From Phascolarctos cinereus (lineage: Eukaryota > Chordata > Mammalia > Diprotodontia > Phascolarctidae), in contig NW_018344126.1 in NCBI RefSeq assembly GCF_002099425.1, positions 2,184,001 to 2,248,000 of the forward strand: 64,000 bases of DNA, read 5' to 3'. Below the pieces are notes generated by a model. The model did not search any database. It saw only the letters and a program-made list of their open reading frames with translations, and had not been told where the DNA came from. This document shows, piece after piece, positions 12,380 to 23,815 of this stretch; the stretch's first letter is position 1; every line of letters begins with the position of its first letter. The position numbers were made by a program, and so were the translations under genes.

Positions 12380-14220
12380 GCAGCAAAGAGGGCCACCGAG
12401 CCAGGCAAAACCCACAAACAGCCAGGGCAAAAAGAAAACAAAATACCGGGTACAAAATTAAATAATCAAAAACCACCCACCTCCCCAACCAAACTCAAAA
12501 TACACTGAGCAAAACATGACCAACATGGCACACAAATTTAAACGTAAGAATGTGCTGAAAAGGCAACCAAATATGTAAGAGCAACATGTGAGGTAAATCA
12601 TAAATAGGCAGGGTAAACCAAACAGGGACTGGTGGGAGAGAAATCATAAAAAGTGGAGCAAACCAAATGGGACACTAAGGGGGAAGGGAAAAGATGGCAG
12701 TACATGTTCTTAAAATGGATAACTTTTTGACTCCTCATTTTAGTCACTGAAAAGAATCACCTAAACTCAGTGTTGGAAAGACACAATCTCAGGCACTAAT
12801 CTTGGAATTTTGTTAAATTCAGGATTTCAACCAACTAACCAACCAACTGACCTGTAAATATAAGCCAACCGCATTGGTTGTCACTAGCCACCATCAATAT
12901 TAGAGTCTGGAACCCACTGATGGAAGTTCCTATATCTGAGATGGCTTGAGACTCCTGTCAGGTCCAGTGTGGCAACAGAGCTCTTATTAGTAGTAGAGAA
13001 CAGCGGTACCGCAGGCAAGGGTGACATTGGGTGGCCAAGTTGCTGGAAATGGAAGGCTTTAAAACATTTACTTGAAGATTGCTTCTGGCCCTTCATTTGC
13101 CCAGCCAAAGGCATTTTGAAACTTTTTGTGGATGGGAAGGGCATTAGGAGGGATGAATGGCATGGATAGGGGTGGCAACAAGGGGATGAAAGAGATGAGG
13201 GGGCTCTGAGGACAGGAAATAGGGGCCCTGCCCTGGGCTCTAGAATACCTCTTAGAAAGTGGGACTCACATTTCCCTGCAAGTTGAAGCATGGAAGACAG
13301 ATGAGGTGTCCATGAGGAGAAAAAACCCACTGAGCTTCAGGTTGACTTTTCTTTGTACTCATACAGAAGGGCCAGAAAGCTGGGCAGTCCTTAATACAAT
13401 AATGTCTTTTGAGCTCCTACTCTAGTTCTTAATTTAAATCTGTTGCTCTGAAGTTCAGGCAAGACGGGTAACTTGATGATGAGTAACTTAGGGGTAATTG
13501 GCCAGAGTTGGGAAGCCTGCCATAACTAAGAAAATTGAGATCTCATTAGGGTGTGGTATGTTTCAATACCTAGGCCTGTCATGCCAAATATCTCTCGGGT
13601 GGTCAGTTTGAAGAATGTCTTCAGTTAAAAATATTTAAATTGCTGTCAAAAGCTAAAAGCCACATTAATAAAGTGCTGGCTAAAAGCCTGAAGAAATTAG
13701 TCAACTGCCTTTAATTGACCCTGTTATGTTCTGGTATCAAAGATAATCTACCTTATATGCCAAGTTGCATCCTTGGTACCTGGATGGTAATTGCCTGGGG
13801 TTCTATTTTAAATCCACTATTTCTAGGAAAATTCCAATTTTGACTAATTTCCATCTCAATATCAAAGTTTTGGTAAAGGATAAAGGTCAAACAGTGAAAT
13901 GAGTTGTTGTCCCAGTGTTTATTATAGGCCAACATTTGGACCTTAAAAAAAAGGAAAAACTCATTTTATCAACTCTAATTTAACAACCATATGTCCACTG
14001 GTTAAAACCTCCTGTTAAAAGATGATTTGAGACAATGGGGGTTAGGACTTTTAAGGTTAGGATACCCCCTTGAGGAGTCTATTAGTTCTAAAAAAATTCT
14101 GTAAATCTGTGATTCTCTCACCCCTGAGTAACTAGAAATTAACAGTAAGATAATCATTTCCCTGAAAGCTGATTTGTAGTATCCAAATGAGGTTTCTGAG
14201 GAGAATTAGGTAGGATCTTT
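12380..14220. other. Intronic sequence, no recognised repeat or gene
   Basis: Beginning of the 9.4-kb intron next to the 60-nt exon. An A/C-rich stretch covers about 12405-12640. The longest open frame in the window (148 codons, minus strand, 12884-13330) lies here, but its translation has no recognisable domain and no codon-use signal. Confidence 0.4.
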
Positions 14221-14224
14221 GGAC

Positions 14225-14372
14225 CCGTAAGAAGTTAACAAGATCTCTCTTTCTGTTTTGTTTCTTACTAGCTATGTGTGACCTCAGAGAGGCCATTTCA
14301 CCTCTGAACCTCAGTTTCTTCATCTATAAAATGAAAAGGTTAGGGCTAGACAACCTTCTGGGTCTCTTCTAT
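14225..14372 (+). repeat. MIR SINE fragment, interrupted by a younger SINE
   Basis: MIR core is visible: TTACTAGCTATGTGTGACCT, then CCTCAGTTTCTTCATCTATA and AAATGAAAAGGTTAGGGCTA. It continues after the next SINE at 14528. Confidence 0.75.
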
Positions 14373-14528
14373 TTTGTGTGTGTGTGTGGGGGGGCAATTG
14401 GAGTTAAGTGACTTGCCCAGGGTCACACAGCTAGTAAGTGTTAAGTGTCTGAGGCTAGATTTGAACTCAGGTCCTCCTGACTCCAAAGCGAGCCAGAGCT
14501 GTATCCACTGCACCCCCTAGCTGCCCCT
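14373..14528 (-). repeat. tRNA-derived CORE-SINE (marsupial, short type)
   Basis: On the plus strand it runs from a (TG)n/G-rich tail through GTTAAGTGACTTGCCCAGGG and TTTGAACTCAGGTCCTCCTG to the head CACCCCCTAGCTGCCCC. Flanking CTCTTCT on both sides is a likely target-site duplication in the host MIR. Confidence 0.9.
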
Positions 14529-15139
14529 CTTCTGTTTCTAAAAGCCTATTCTAACAAAAGCCACTTTTTATTAAGGTTAAAAATCTGTCAACCATTAAAG
14601 ATCAAATTTGTAAATTTTGTCTGTTGTTTTTATTTTCAACCTAATGGTTTATTTAACTGCCTGAGAACTTAAGCAGACGGAATGGTCAAACCTCTCTCTC
14701 CCACTGAAAATCTTAAAACAAACAAAAACCAAACAGATCAAAAAACCTCTCAACAATGAGTCCCGGGAACAAAGCAGGAAAAGCATAAGTATAATTTAAT
14801 CACTTCTCCAGGCCTAAAAACCTGATATGATGTGCTAAGAGCCCTTAATGTGGGCAACAATCATTAGGCTGAATGTAATGTCTACATAAGCAAAGTATGC
14901 TAATTTCTAGTTGGTTGATAAATGTGTACCTTTCTTTCACATATACATGTGCATACATAAGTTTTTACCAGTTTTTACATTTTAAAATGAGGATGTTCAG
15001 CCTCTGGGAGTTTATAAAATGCTGATACTCAAAAATTATTGCTTTGAAAGTAAAGAATCATCTCAAATGGGAAAAGAGATACAGATATAGCTTAGGAAGT
15101 AATGTATATCTACATCATATTTTTATACCTTTTTCATAC

Positions 15140-15315
15140 CTAGCTGGATAGTATAGTGGAAAAGGCCCAGAACCTGGAGGTAAAAGACCTAGATTTGAGT
15201 CCCTGTTCCATCATTTATTAGCTCTGTGGCCCTGGGCAAGTCACTTAATCTGTGTATTTTAGTGTGTCTCTATATAGCTATCTGTATATAGTGGGAATAA
15301 TGATATTTGCACTCC
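15140..15315 (+). repeat. MIR SINE
   Basis: Clear MIR head and core: AGCTGGATAGTATAGTGGAA, GACCTAGATTTGAGTCCCTG and TGGCCCTGGGCAAGTCACTT. The 3' end is AT-rich. Confidence 0.8.
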
Positions 15316-15519
15316 CTCCCTCAACTCACAGAGTTGTTTCAGAGAAAGATGCCTCATAAGCCATCAAGATTTATAGAATCATTATCGTCTTACAACAGTG
15401 TCTTCTCCAAGATAAAAAAGTGTTTGTTAGGATATATAGTTTTTTCAGATGTTATTTCCACAGTTCAGATGTGTATTCAGATGCTCCTCACTTTTCTGTG
15501 AATTCCTCTCCAACACTCT

Positions 15520-15722
15520 TTTTGTTGTTCAATCATTTTTCAGGCATGTCTGACATTCCATGACCCCATTTGGGGTCTTCTTGGCAAAGATACTGGAGTG
15601 GTTTGCCATTTTGTTTTCCAGCTCATTTTACAGATGAGAAAACTGAGGCACACAGGGTTAAGTGATTTACGCGAGGTCACACAGCTAGTAAGTGTCTGAT
15701 GCCAGATTTGAACTCAGGAAGG
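15520..15722 (-). repeat. Mar-1-like SINE with RTE/Bov-B-type tail
   Basis: On the plus strand it opens with TTGTTGTTCAATCATTTTTC, followed by the tail region ATACTGGAGTGGTTTGCCAT, and then GGTCACACAGCTAGTAAGTG and TTTGAACTCAGG. The head is truncated. The tail resembles the 3' end shared by Bov-B/RTE elements, implying RTE-driven mobilisation. Confidence 0.9.
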
Positions 15723-15854
15723 GAAAGAAGTTTTCTCTCCTTGTGAGTGTTGTAAAAACATAACTCAAAGAAAACTGAGGATGAGGAATGGAAGCAGTTC
15801 TATTCTCCAGGAACTAACAGGCCAGGAAAACACTGCACAGCAGAATTGGAAGGG

Positions 15855-16135
15855 ATTGCAGGGGTCATAATAATAATGATGATAATAATGACAACTGACA
15901 ATTATACAGTGTTTTAAGATTTGTAAAGCATTTTACATACATTATCTCATTTAAGCTTCATAATACCTCATGAGATAAGTATTATAAATATTATTAAACC
16001 CATTTTATAGGTAAGGAAACTAGGCCCCAGAGAGGCCAAGCAACTTGCCCACAGTAACACAGCTAGTAAATATCAGAGACGGGGTTTGGATCCAGGCCTT
16101 TCTGACTCTAAGTCTATCCACTACACCACAATTCC
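15855..16135 (-). repeat. MIR-family SINE, nearly full length
   Basis: On the plus strand: TTTGTAAAGCATTTTACATA, ATTATCTCATTTAAGCTTCA, AGGTAAGGAAACTAGGCCCC and TCTATCCACTACACC at the tRNA-like end. A short run of ATAATAATGATGATAATAAT precedes it. Confidence 0.85.
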
Positions 16136-16409
16136 TCGACTCTAATCCAATCTGTATGAGAACAAGAATCCCTCTTTAACTGCTCTGATAAGTGGTCATT
16201 TAGTTTTGAGTTGAAGACAAAGTTCACTCTATTTGGGGACAGCTATGATTTTAAGTTTTTCCTTACTTTGAGTCAGAAAAGGACTCTCTTCATTGCTGCT
16301 AATTTTACATTCTTGAGCCCAGCATTTTTAGGGTTTCTTTTCTAAAGTGAATGCTCCGATGTCTTAACTTAACAATTAACTTAGTTTAAACAATTACCAT
16401 CTACTAGAT

Positions 16410-16600
16410 GGTAGTAGAAAGAGCAGCATACTTAGAGTCCTTGAGGTGGGTTCCAGTCTTAATTCTGCCCATCTGCACTGTCCACGTGGACTTGCAACAC
16501 TTCTCTGAGCCTCAGTTTCCTCAGTTGTAGAATAAGGCAGTTGGATTAGATGATTTCTAATATCCTTTCTAACTCTATTCTAGGCTTCTGGGATTGTGTG
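16410..16600 (+). repeat. MIR SINE
   Basis: The match is ATGGTAGTAGAAAGAGCAGC, CTTCTCTGAGCCTCAGTTTC and TTGGATTAGATGATTTCTAA, an old copy with most of the core. Confidence 0.8.
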
Positions 16601-17104
16601 CTCCATTCAAACTAAGCGCTGCCATTACTAGAATGGGTTAGGAAATGAGTTAGGAAAAAAACAGGATTGCATTCATTTTATTTTAGACTGTGTCCAGAGG
16701 ACCCCTTCACTAAAGTGTTACTCTAACTGCCTCACTGAGGTGATCTTGGGTTCTCAAAGTCTGTGTCAGTGGGACAATATAATTCCAGCATGTTCTACCA
16801 AGGCAGAAAGAGAACAGGTCCTGTTCAGATCTGGATATAAGTTGCTGGAGGATGGGCGTAGCCAAATTTGGAAAGGTTCATCTGATTATGTTGTGTGCAA
16901 GATGATGAGGTTTTTTTAAGTCAAGGCAATTCTTGAAGACCATCTACTAAATTACTCAGATTACCAATCAAAAGAGTACTCACACTAACAAAATCACAGA
17001 CTCTTGATATATGTACAAAGGCCTAGATTTTACTTTTTATCTATGTGTCTGGCTGGCCCAATGACAAAGACAATAAAAACAAACCAAAGAAAATAAACAG
17101 ATCA

Positions 17105-17400
17105 ATCTCTGAAGGCCTGACTCAAATCCCCCTTCCTCTGTGAAGCGTTCCTGATCACTCTGACCTACAGAACTCTCTTTCTTTGGACTCCAATAGCACT
17201 TATTTGTCTGTACCATCCCTTTCACAATTAATCATGCCTAGCCTGGGAACACCTCTTCTAAAATTGCTTTTTAACTTTCTTTCAAGCTTATGTCTTATCT
17301 GCCCAACTAGATGGTAGGTTCAATTATAGGGAGCTGTATCTCATAGATCCATCTCCTCCAAAGTGCCTTTCACAACAAGGCTGAATATTCAAGAAATCTT
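17105..17400 (+). repeat. L2 LINE 3' end
   Basis: Typical L2 3' text: CTGTGAAGCGTTCCTGATCA, CAATAGCACTTATTTGTCTG and AGTGCCTTTCACAACAAGGC. The open frame on the other strand is incidental. Confidence 0.8.
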
Positions 17401-18120
17401 TTTTTTTTCCAATTGGATGAAGACAAAGGACTAAAATGGGAAGGAGAGAGAAGTAAATTGCAAAGGAAAAGTTATATGGGAACTAGTGAGTGGGAATATA
17501 CCTGTTATTTATCAACTTCTGAGATCAAAGGATTTTATTTAATTCTGCAATTTCTATAACTCTGGTGCCATTTTAAAAGAGAGTAAAATTCCTTCCTAAC
17601 CCCCAGCACCAACTCATAGCTAGGGTTGTAACAGTTCTTCCTCCTGCTCTCACTCAATAGTACAAAAAGTTACCAAATAAAGAACTTGCACTATGGAGAT
17701 TTAGAAAGACTGGGGTTTTCCATTCTATTGTAAATAGTGGCAAAGCATTTCATACATATTGTTAAAAACAATAACAAAAACTACAGTCAGGCAGAAGAGA
17801 CACCAGGTCAAAAGTAACTGTTAGTTTGGTTTTGTCTTAAGGGGCGTGGGGAGATTAGAGAACTCTACCACATTTAGACAGCAAGGAAGCAGCCTGTGTC
17901 CATGGAGGCTGATGTTGGCTCCAGGTCACTCAGCCAGCAGGGCTGTCTATAGGAAGGCTGCAGTATCCTTTTTTACAGGATTGATGACCACAAGGCAAGA
18001 GAGTAAGGATAAAGTGGGGAAAGGGAGTGGATTCTTCCATTCTAGCCAAAGGACAGCTCTATGGAGTCACAAAGAAATCATGGGATTAGGAAATTCCTGA
18101 CCTTTCCCTCTTCCACTATT

Positions 18121-18152
18121 GAGACAGAGAGAGGGAAAGAGAGAGAGAGGAG

Positions 18153-18215
<63 letters not shown>

Positions 18216-18241
18216 GAGAGAGAGAGAGAGAGAAAAGGAGA

Positions 18242-18326
<85 letters not shown>
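18121..18326. repeat. Compound (GA)n-(TG)n-(GA)n microsatellite
   Basis: A GA block with AAGG/GGAGG interruptions (18121-18240) is followed by (TG)n at 18245-18282 and a second (GA)n to 18324. In pre-mRNA sense it is a polypyrimidine-CA-polypyrimidine tract. Four low-complexity reading frames over it are artefacts. Confidence 0.98.
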
Positions 18327-18327
<1 letters not shown>

Positions 18328-18671
18328 TAGGTAGAAGAATTGGATCAAATGAGTATGTAGGTTGTTTCAATACACTTGGGGTTCCCTGGTTCTACCCCCC
18401 AAAATTTCTCTCACATGGCCTGGGAAGCTTACACTGGTTTATATTTTAGGGGTCTTCAAGGACAATTAGAAAAAAATACTAGCCACTTAAGGATTCCTAA
18501 ATGTGCCTGCTCTTAGACTGCTGCTGAGTATTCTCACTATCCCTAAAACCTCTATTCACCCACCAAGCCTAGTTTAGAGGTTCCAATGAGCTGAATGGAG
18601 TAGGAGCTAATCTTTTCAATACTCAAGAGGGATAAAACCCTCAAAGGTAAAGAAAATCATGCAAATCCATT

Positions 18672-18831
18672 TAATTATTTATTTATTTTTATTTTGGCTA
18701 GGCAATGGGGTTAAGTGACTTGCCCAGGGTCACACAGTTAAGTAAGTATTGTGTCTCAGGTCAGATTTGAACTCAGGTCCTCCTGAATCCACAGCCAGTG
18801 CTCAATCCACTGCGCCATCTAGCTGCCCCGA
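18672..18831 (-). repeat. tRNA-derived CORE-SINE (short type) with target-site duplication
   Basis: The tail on the plus strand is ATTTATTTATTTTTATTTTG, then GGGGTTAAGTGACTTGCCCA and the head CACTGCGCCATCTAGCTGCC. AATCATGCAAAT before and AATCATGCTAAT after are the duplicated target with one mismatch. Confidence 0.95.
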
Positions 18832-18849
18832 ATCATGCTAATTTAAACC

Positions 18850-19110
18850 CAATTTACCTCCAATTGTCGTATGTCCCTTCGACATTTCATGTATAGAGTT
18901 TTAGCACTATCTTTTTTGTGTCCTCACAGGTACTGTTTTTAACCTCTTCTTCCTCCCTCCCCCAAGACTTTCAGCCCTATGAATTCAGGGATCATGCTTT
19001 CCTAGTTTTCCAATATCTGTGTCAGCTTCCCTATTTCCACACCCAAACTTGCCTAAAACGGTGTTTTGTATGTAGCAGGAATTCAATAAGTATTGATGAC
19101 TAGATGTAAA
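18850..19110 (+). repeat. L2 LINE 3' fragment
   Basis: L2 3' signature seen as TGAATTCAGGGATCATGCTT and the ending TATGTAGCAGGAATTCAATA, then AGTATTGATGAC. Diverged. Confidence 0.65.
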
Positions 19111-19629
19111 ATGGCTACCCCAAAGTCAAATATAATGGAAGCCATGGGTAGAAAGCAAATAATTTACGTTTTATAAGTCAATATCTATTTAGTCCTAAGA
19201 ACCAAGGACACCTAAAAAGGAAAGAGACCTCATCTCGATTCCAGGATTTCAAAATGCATGTGCAACATAAATGTTCTTTGTTGACTGACTTGCTTTGAGC
19301 TAGTTCCTTAAAAAGTATCACCTCCCAGAACTAAATCACCAGTAAAACTTGTGCTTATCCTGGAAAAGCAGATACTGCATGTGGCTATCAAGACAGTAAA
19401 AGGAAGAAAGGGATTCATTGCCCATCCCAAGCTTATTTTAAAAATCATTAAAGACAGCATAAATAGCAGCAGAAAAGCACTTCAGGTGTTTTCCTAAGGC
19501 TGGAAGTCTAGTTGAAGAAGATTATAACAAAAGTAGAAATTTGGCTCTCAAAAGTAACCTTGTACTGTCTGATTCACAAAGGTTCAGTAGGCTAGGGAAG
19601 GTAAACAGAAGATGATTATTACAAAGGCA

Positions 19630-19666
19630 GGGATGGGGGGGTTGGGGTGGGGTGGACAGTAGGGGG
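19630..19666 (+). other. G-quadruplex-capable G-rich block
   Basis: Reads GGATGGGGGGGTTGGGGTGG, then GGTGG and, after a short gap, GGGGG. Runs of four or more G separated by one to three bases fit a G4 pattern on the template strand of TOM1L2. Confidence 0.5.
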
Positions 19667-20619
19667 TTTTGCTTTTGCTGGTGATATCTCACCATTCCTT
19701 GTGTAATTAGCCACTTGTCTATTGGCTCCATGTCAGAGTTCCCACCTTTACCTCTCCTCTGGGCGGAGAAAAGAAATGTCCCAGAAAGAAAGAAATCACA
19801 GCAATACTTGTGACAAAAAAGTTAATAGCGTATCAACAGTGAAAGAAAAGCTACTGATCATATTCACTTGTTTATTCAATTTAAAAAAACCATGAAAACC
19901 CACAACGTTTCCCTTAGCCCCTCTGTAAAAGAGAAAAAGGGTTTAGTGACCAAAAAGAAACTCTCAATATTAAGGCATCATCAAAGCCAGTCCTTGGCTT
20001 CTTCCAATCAAGCAATATAGACATTAAGAAATTAAAAATACTATCATTTGATAAGATGATAAGAGTCATTAGGACTTCTGAAAACAGTGGGGTGATGCAA
20101 GCCACTAACCTAAGCAGGAGAAAGTTCATTAAATCCACCAAATCTACTACAATTGGAACACTTTGACCAGTCACCTTACATAGGCTCAAAGTCTTCTGAA
20201 CTGATAAACACTGGGAACAGAGGATCATTTATACCAGTGTGAATGACAGAAAACACTTGTTCCTAGCACTGCTGATATTAGCAAGGATATTAACTCAACG
20301 TGGGCCAGGGTGACTACCATAAGAAAAGAAAGCATTTCTTCCTGGATGGTAACATTGTGATTCAAAAGCTAGGTGGGTTCTTCTCCTCTGAGTATTAGTT
20401 TTCCCACACTAGCTCAATTAAAAAATAGCTGGACATTCCTGGGTTTCTATATTTCATTTATCAAAAAGAAAAAAAAAGGGATTGTGATATTGATAATGCT
20501 TGGGGTCAGCCAACCTGTACAGGGCTATTGCAGTTCACTAACCTTATAGGGAAAGCTAAGCCCAGAGTTATTAGGAAACAGACCGAGGTCCTACAGGCAG
20601 ATGTTGGACTAGCTCTGCA

Positions 20620-20633
20620 ATGCTCCCTAGTGG
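20620..20633 (-). promoter_or_regulatory. CTCF-like motif, partial
   Basis: On the minus strand CCACTAGGGAGCAT matches 12 of 14 positions of the CTCF core CCASYAGRKGGCRC. It is in unique intronic sequence. Binding is not shown. Confidence 0.35.
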
Positions 20634-21758
20634 CTGACATTGAGAGGAACATTGCTCTGATTCACCAAACATCCTACTGGTGAGTTCTACGCTATTGTTA
20701 TTGGTTTTATTTTTCTGCAGGAGGCAAAACTGAATGGAAAGTTACTATGTGGTATGCCTGGGAATTCACTTAGATGAAATTCAAGGTTAAGAAATGGTGA
20801 TCTGTTATAATAAGTAAGGAGGCTAGTGCCCTTTTTGACCCTTCCTTTAAAGTGAATGGACCTAGACTACACTAGGCTGGTTGAATATAGACTGGCTCTG
20901 TGGGAAGGTTTCCTACCAAGATGTACCCCCACTCCCAACCTCACCCCAACACCCACATACATCCTGAAGCCCCTCAGCTCTAACAGGAGTAGATGGGGAA
21001 TGGTAAACAGGCAGAAAAGCCTAGAGAAAAGCCCTGACTAACCTTTCTCTTCTGGTTATCTGAAATAGTCTAAAAACTTCCAGTTCTAGCTTGTGATACA
21101 AAGAATTACAAAATATCACTCACCTCTTTTCATTTTTCTCAACGTTATCTGATCCCTTGTAGGAAGTCACATGGTGAGGGGACGGGAGTGGGTGGCAGTG
21201 ATACTTACAAACAAGGACTTTCCCAAATTCTATTAGAAATTTAATTTCCTGGGAATTACTCCCTTCAATTCTGTAAACAGTCATGACCATCTACTTACCG
21301 AACTCTTCTTCCTTTTATGTTCCAAGATCTTAAAAAACTTAAATGTCTCAAGATGGCTACCTCAAACAAGCTCACTACTTCTTCAGAGTCATGCTAACAG
21401 TGCCAACTACACAGTATATAAAGAAACCCTCCCTTCCTCGTGAGCATTTCTCTCCTCAAATAAATATAGGATTTCTAACTAACCTCTATCATTGGATTTT
21501 TCTCTCCCTGAAGGGCAAAGTATCAGAACAGTACAAGCTGGAGGCCAAATGCTAAGGGAGAAGCACAGCTGTGCCCCATTAATAGGGCTACGGCTCTTTC
21601 CTGCAGTCCAGTGAAGGCCCTATAACTAGGACCCTGTTCAATGCCAAGATAGGCTCTCCCTTTATCTAGCTGGATTTACTCAATAATTCTTTTCTTCTGG
21701 GGAACTTTGTTTTCAAAGGTCTCCTTTCCACACAGGGGAAACAGGTTTAAAAACCTAC

Positions 21759-21834
21759 CACTTCAGTGTTCTGTTTTCGAACATCTAATGCAGAGGCCAG
21801 TCCTCCCACTGCTTGTGGATCCTCATAAGTGACT
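21759..21834 (-). CDS. TOM1L2: TOM1L2 exon, [16 protein letters not shown] segment (residues ~401-426)
   Basis: This 76-nt exon completes the Thr codon (AC|A) and encodes [20 protein letters not shown] and QNTEV. Human TOM1L2 has KQSSEG where this has KQNTEV, as remembered, so the last codon (GTG here) fits the human Gly position and supports ending the exon at GTG|GTAGGT. A GTGGTA three bases upstream could act as a tandem donor, removing one Val. The acceptor is TTTCCAG|AGTCAC. The exon ends in phase 0 and is followed by a 9.4-kb intron. Confidence 0.94.
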
Positions 21835-21999
21835 CTGGAAACAAAGCAGAACAAGTAGTTTTAGTTCAAGCTACTGATGATGGAGGGATCTGTGGTCAGT
21901 TTCTACTCTGAACAATTTGGAATGAAGCCCCTTTCCTGAATATGTAAGAAAGTCTACCCACTGGCTCTGTTTGGGAAGAAGCTAAGGGATCATGCTGCC

Positions 22000-22125
22000 T
22001 CACTGATGTTTGACAGGAATTAGGAGAGTTAGGTTCTAACCGTGGCTTGAGTCTTAATTTCCTGATACTTTTTTTTTTCCTCATCTGAAGATATCATACC
22101 CTGATCTCACTAGGATGCTTCAGAG
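22000..22125 (+). repeat. MIR-like SINE remnant
   Basis: An old remnant: TAGGTTCTAACCGTGGCTTG, a T run, then CCTCATCTGAAGATATCATA. It lies between two TOM1L2 exons. Confidence 0.4.
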
Positions 22126-22434
22126 GCTCGATAACAGAACGTCTAAATTCAGTGCTATGAAATATAGCTCAGACTCGGTTTATGTGGAAAGTCAAAGTCA
22201 TGCTAATTATTATTAAAGATAAAGAAACCACAACTGCAGGTATAAGAAAAAAAGGCTTATGAATAATGGGGCTCTGGAACCATTACACCTATGAATATGA
22301 AGGACAGTCTCTTCTCCCCTCCCTCCTACCCCAGTTTTTCTTTTCTCATTTACATAAACACTTTGTTCCAGTGAAGCTGCCAAAAGGAGGGAGATGGATT
22401 ACTGTTTTGTCTTTAGAACTCTGGAATATGTCCA

Positions 22435-22640
22435 TAGCCAACATTTATATAGTGCTTTAAAGATTCCAAAGTGCTTTACATGCATTATCTTATTCGGTCT
22501 TCATAATAACTCTGTGAGGTAGATGAGGAAACAGGCTGAGAAAGGTCACGTGACTTGCCCAGTGTCACACAGGTGTTATCTAAGGTAAGATTTGAACTCC
22601 GGTCTGAGCACTCTATCCAGTGTGCCATCTACTTGCTCAA
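22435..22640 (-). repeat. MIR-family SINE
   Basis: On the plus strand: ATATAGTGCTTTAAAGATTC, ATTATCTTATTCGGTCTTCA, GTCACGTGACTTGCCCAGTG and CACTCTATCCAGTGTGCCAT. Nearly full length. Confidence 0.85.
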
Positions 22641-23317
22641 GTTTGTTTACGATCAAAAGGGACAAAGAAGGTGGCTGAAAATAGGACTCAGGGCTCCTTA
22701 ACAAGCAAAGGGCAGCAGTGTCCCTGAGGGGAAAACAGAGATGGCATGAGGAATTGTTTCTACTTGCAATAAATCTTGACAAAAAGCCAAAAAGCCAAAG
22801 CAAAATAAAAAGCCAAAAAGCGTGAAAGAATCCACGAAAATGCTTTTCGTAGAAGCGACATCACAGCTTTTAAATCTCTAACCCCAATTATGCTGGTGTT
22901 TGGGAGGGGGAGTTTCTTCACCAAAGTCTATGTAACTGCATGTAAAACTTTTTTTTTTTGCGCAGTTCCAATTTATACGGTAACCCACTCTGCTTCGTAC
23001 AATCTCCAAGGGCAGGGCATGGGGTGCATGCTTTATTTTGAACAGTGATTTAGTGGTGAAAAAAAAAGAAAAGTCCCTGTTTGTGACAGATAGGAAAAAA
23101 CACACTGCTACCAAACAACTCCCCCACTGCAGGGAAAGGGAATTTCATTCAACATCCTCATCAGACGCCAGATCTTCAGTCCCACATTTTAAAGCTCTGG
23201 GTAGTAAGTGCTGGTCCTCATGAATAGAAGCTCCCTTGCGTTGGCTTTTACCCAAGGCTGAGTCAATTACTCTTGCTCCCAATTTCTTTAGAGTGCCACA
23301 AAAAAGCCCCCACTTAC

Positions 23318-23435
23318 GTCTTACGCTGTTCAGCCAAGGAGTTTCCTCTTGTCTGGGCAAACATATCAAAGTCATCTTGGGGGTTACAATGCTGGAGAGA
23401 GCTGAGGGTTCCACTGACACTATCTGTCCCCAAAT
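23318..23435 (-). CDS. TOM1L2: TOM1L2 exon, linker with [16 protein letters not shown] (residues ~362-401)
   Basis: This 118-nt exon finishes the split Asp codon and encodes [20 protein letters not shown], then [18 protein letters not shown], plus two bases of a Thr codon. The stretch is diagnostic for TOM1L2; human has [20 protein letters not shown] as remembered. It is predicted to be disordered linker C-terminal to GAT. The acceptor is ATCTTTAG|ATTTGG. The donor region reads CGTAAGAC|GTAAGTGG, so a second GTAAG lies 7 nt upstream inside the exon (GT at 23323-23324). The outer donor is chosen because only it keeps frame with the next exon. Confidence 0.95.
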
Positions 23436-23699
23436 CTAAAGATGACAATAATGAAATGCTGGTCACAGACATACCACTTTTCTCCAAGACAGCAAAATGG
23501 GTTAAGGTGAACATTTTATACTACAGATTCAAGCACTTCCTGTTTCACTTCTAAAATGCTCAGTAAGCAGGGAACAAGCTGCAGGGATGGGGATATGGGG
23601 TCTGAATGAAGATAAATGTATTTTAACCCTCAATCCGTAAGTGAGTGGCAAAGAGTTAATTTACAGAAGCAAGAGGAGGGAAAGACCAGCAAGAAGGAT

Positions 23700-23815
23700 C
23701 ACAGGATTTAGAGCTGGAAGGGACTTAGTCCATACCCTTCATTTTACAGATCAGGACACTGAGGCCACAAAAACTATGTGACTTGTCTAATGTCAAACGT
23801 AAAAAAAAAAGGTCA
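23700..23815 (+). repeat. MIR3/Ther-2-like SINE fragment
   Basis: Shows the family phrase GATTTAGAGCTGGAAGGGAC and then CATTTTACAGATCAGGACAC and GTGACTTGTCTAATGTCAAA. Truncated at an A run. Confidence 0.75.

Larger units (their letters stand above)
19115..21755. other. Intronic sequence, mostly unassigned
   Basis: Upstream part of the 9.4-kb intron in plus coordinates, ending at the 76-nt exon. A G-rich block (19630-19666) and a CTCF-like motif (20620-20633) are the only features noted. Confidence 0.4.

Noticed and set aside
12884-13330. 148-codon open frame on the minus strand, the longest in the window
   Set aside because: The translation has no recognisable domain, biased codons or splice context. 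It lies within a TOM1L2 intron and a frame this long is expected by chance in 64 kb.
18061-18370. Ser-Leu and Arg-Glu repeat proteins
   Set aside because: Translation of the GA/TG microsatellite in several frames.
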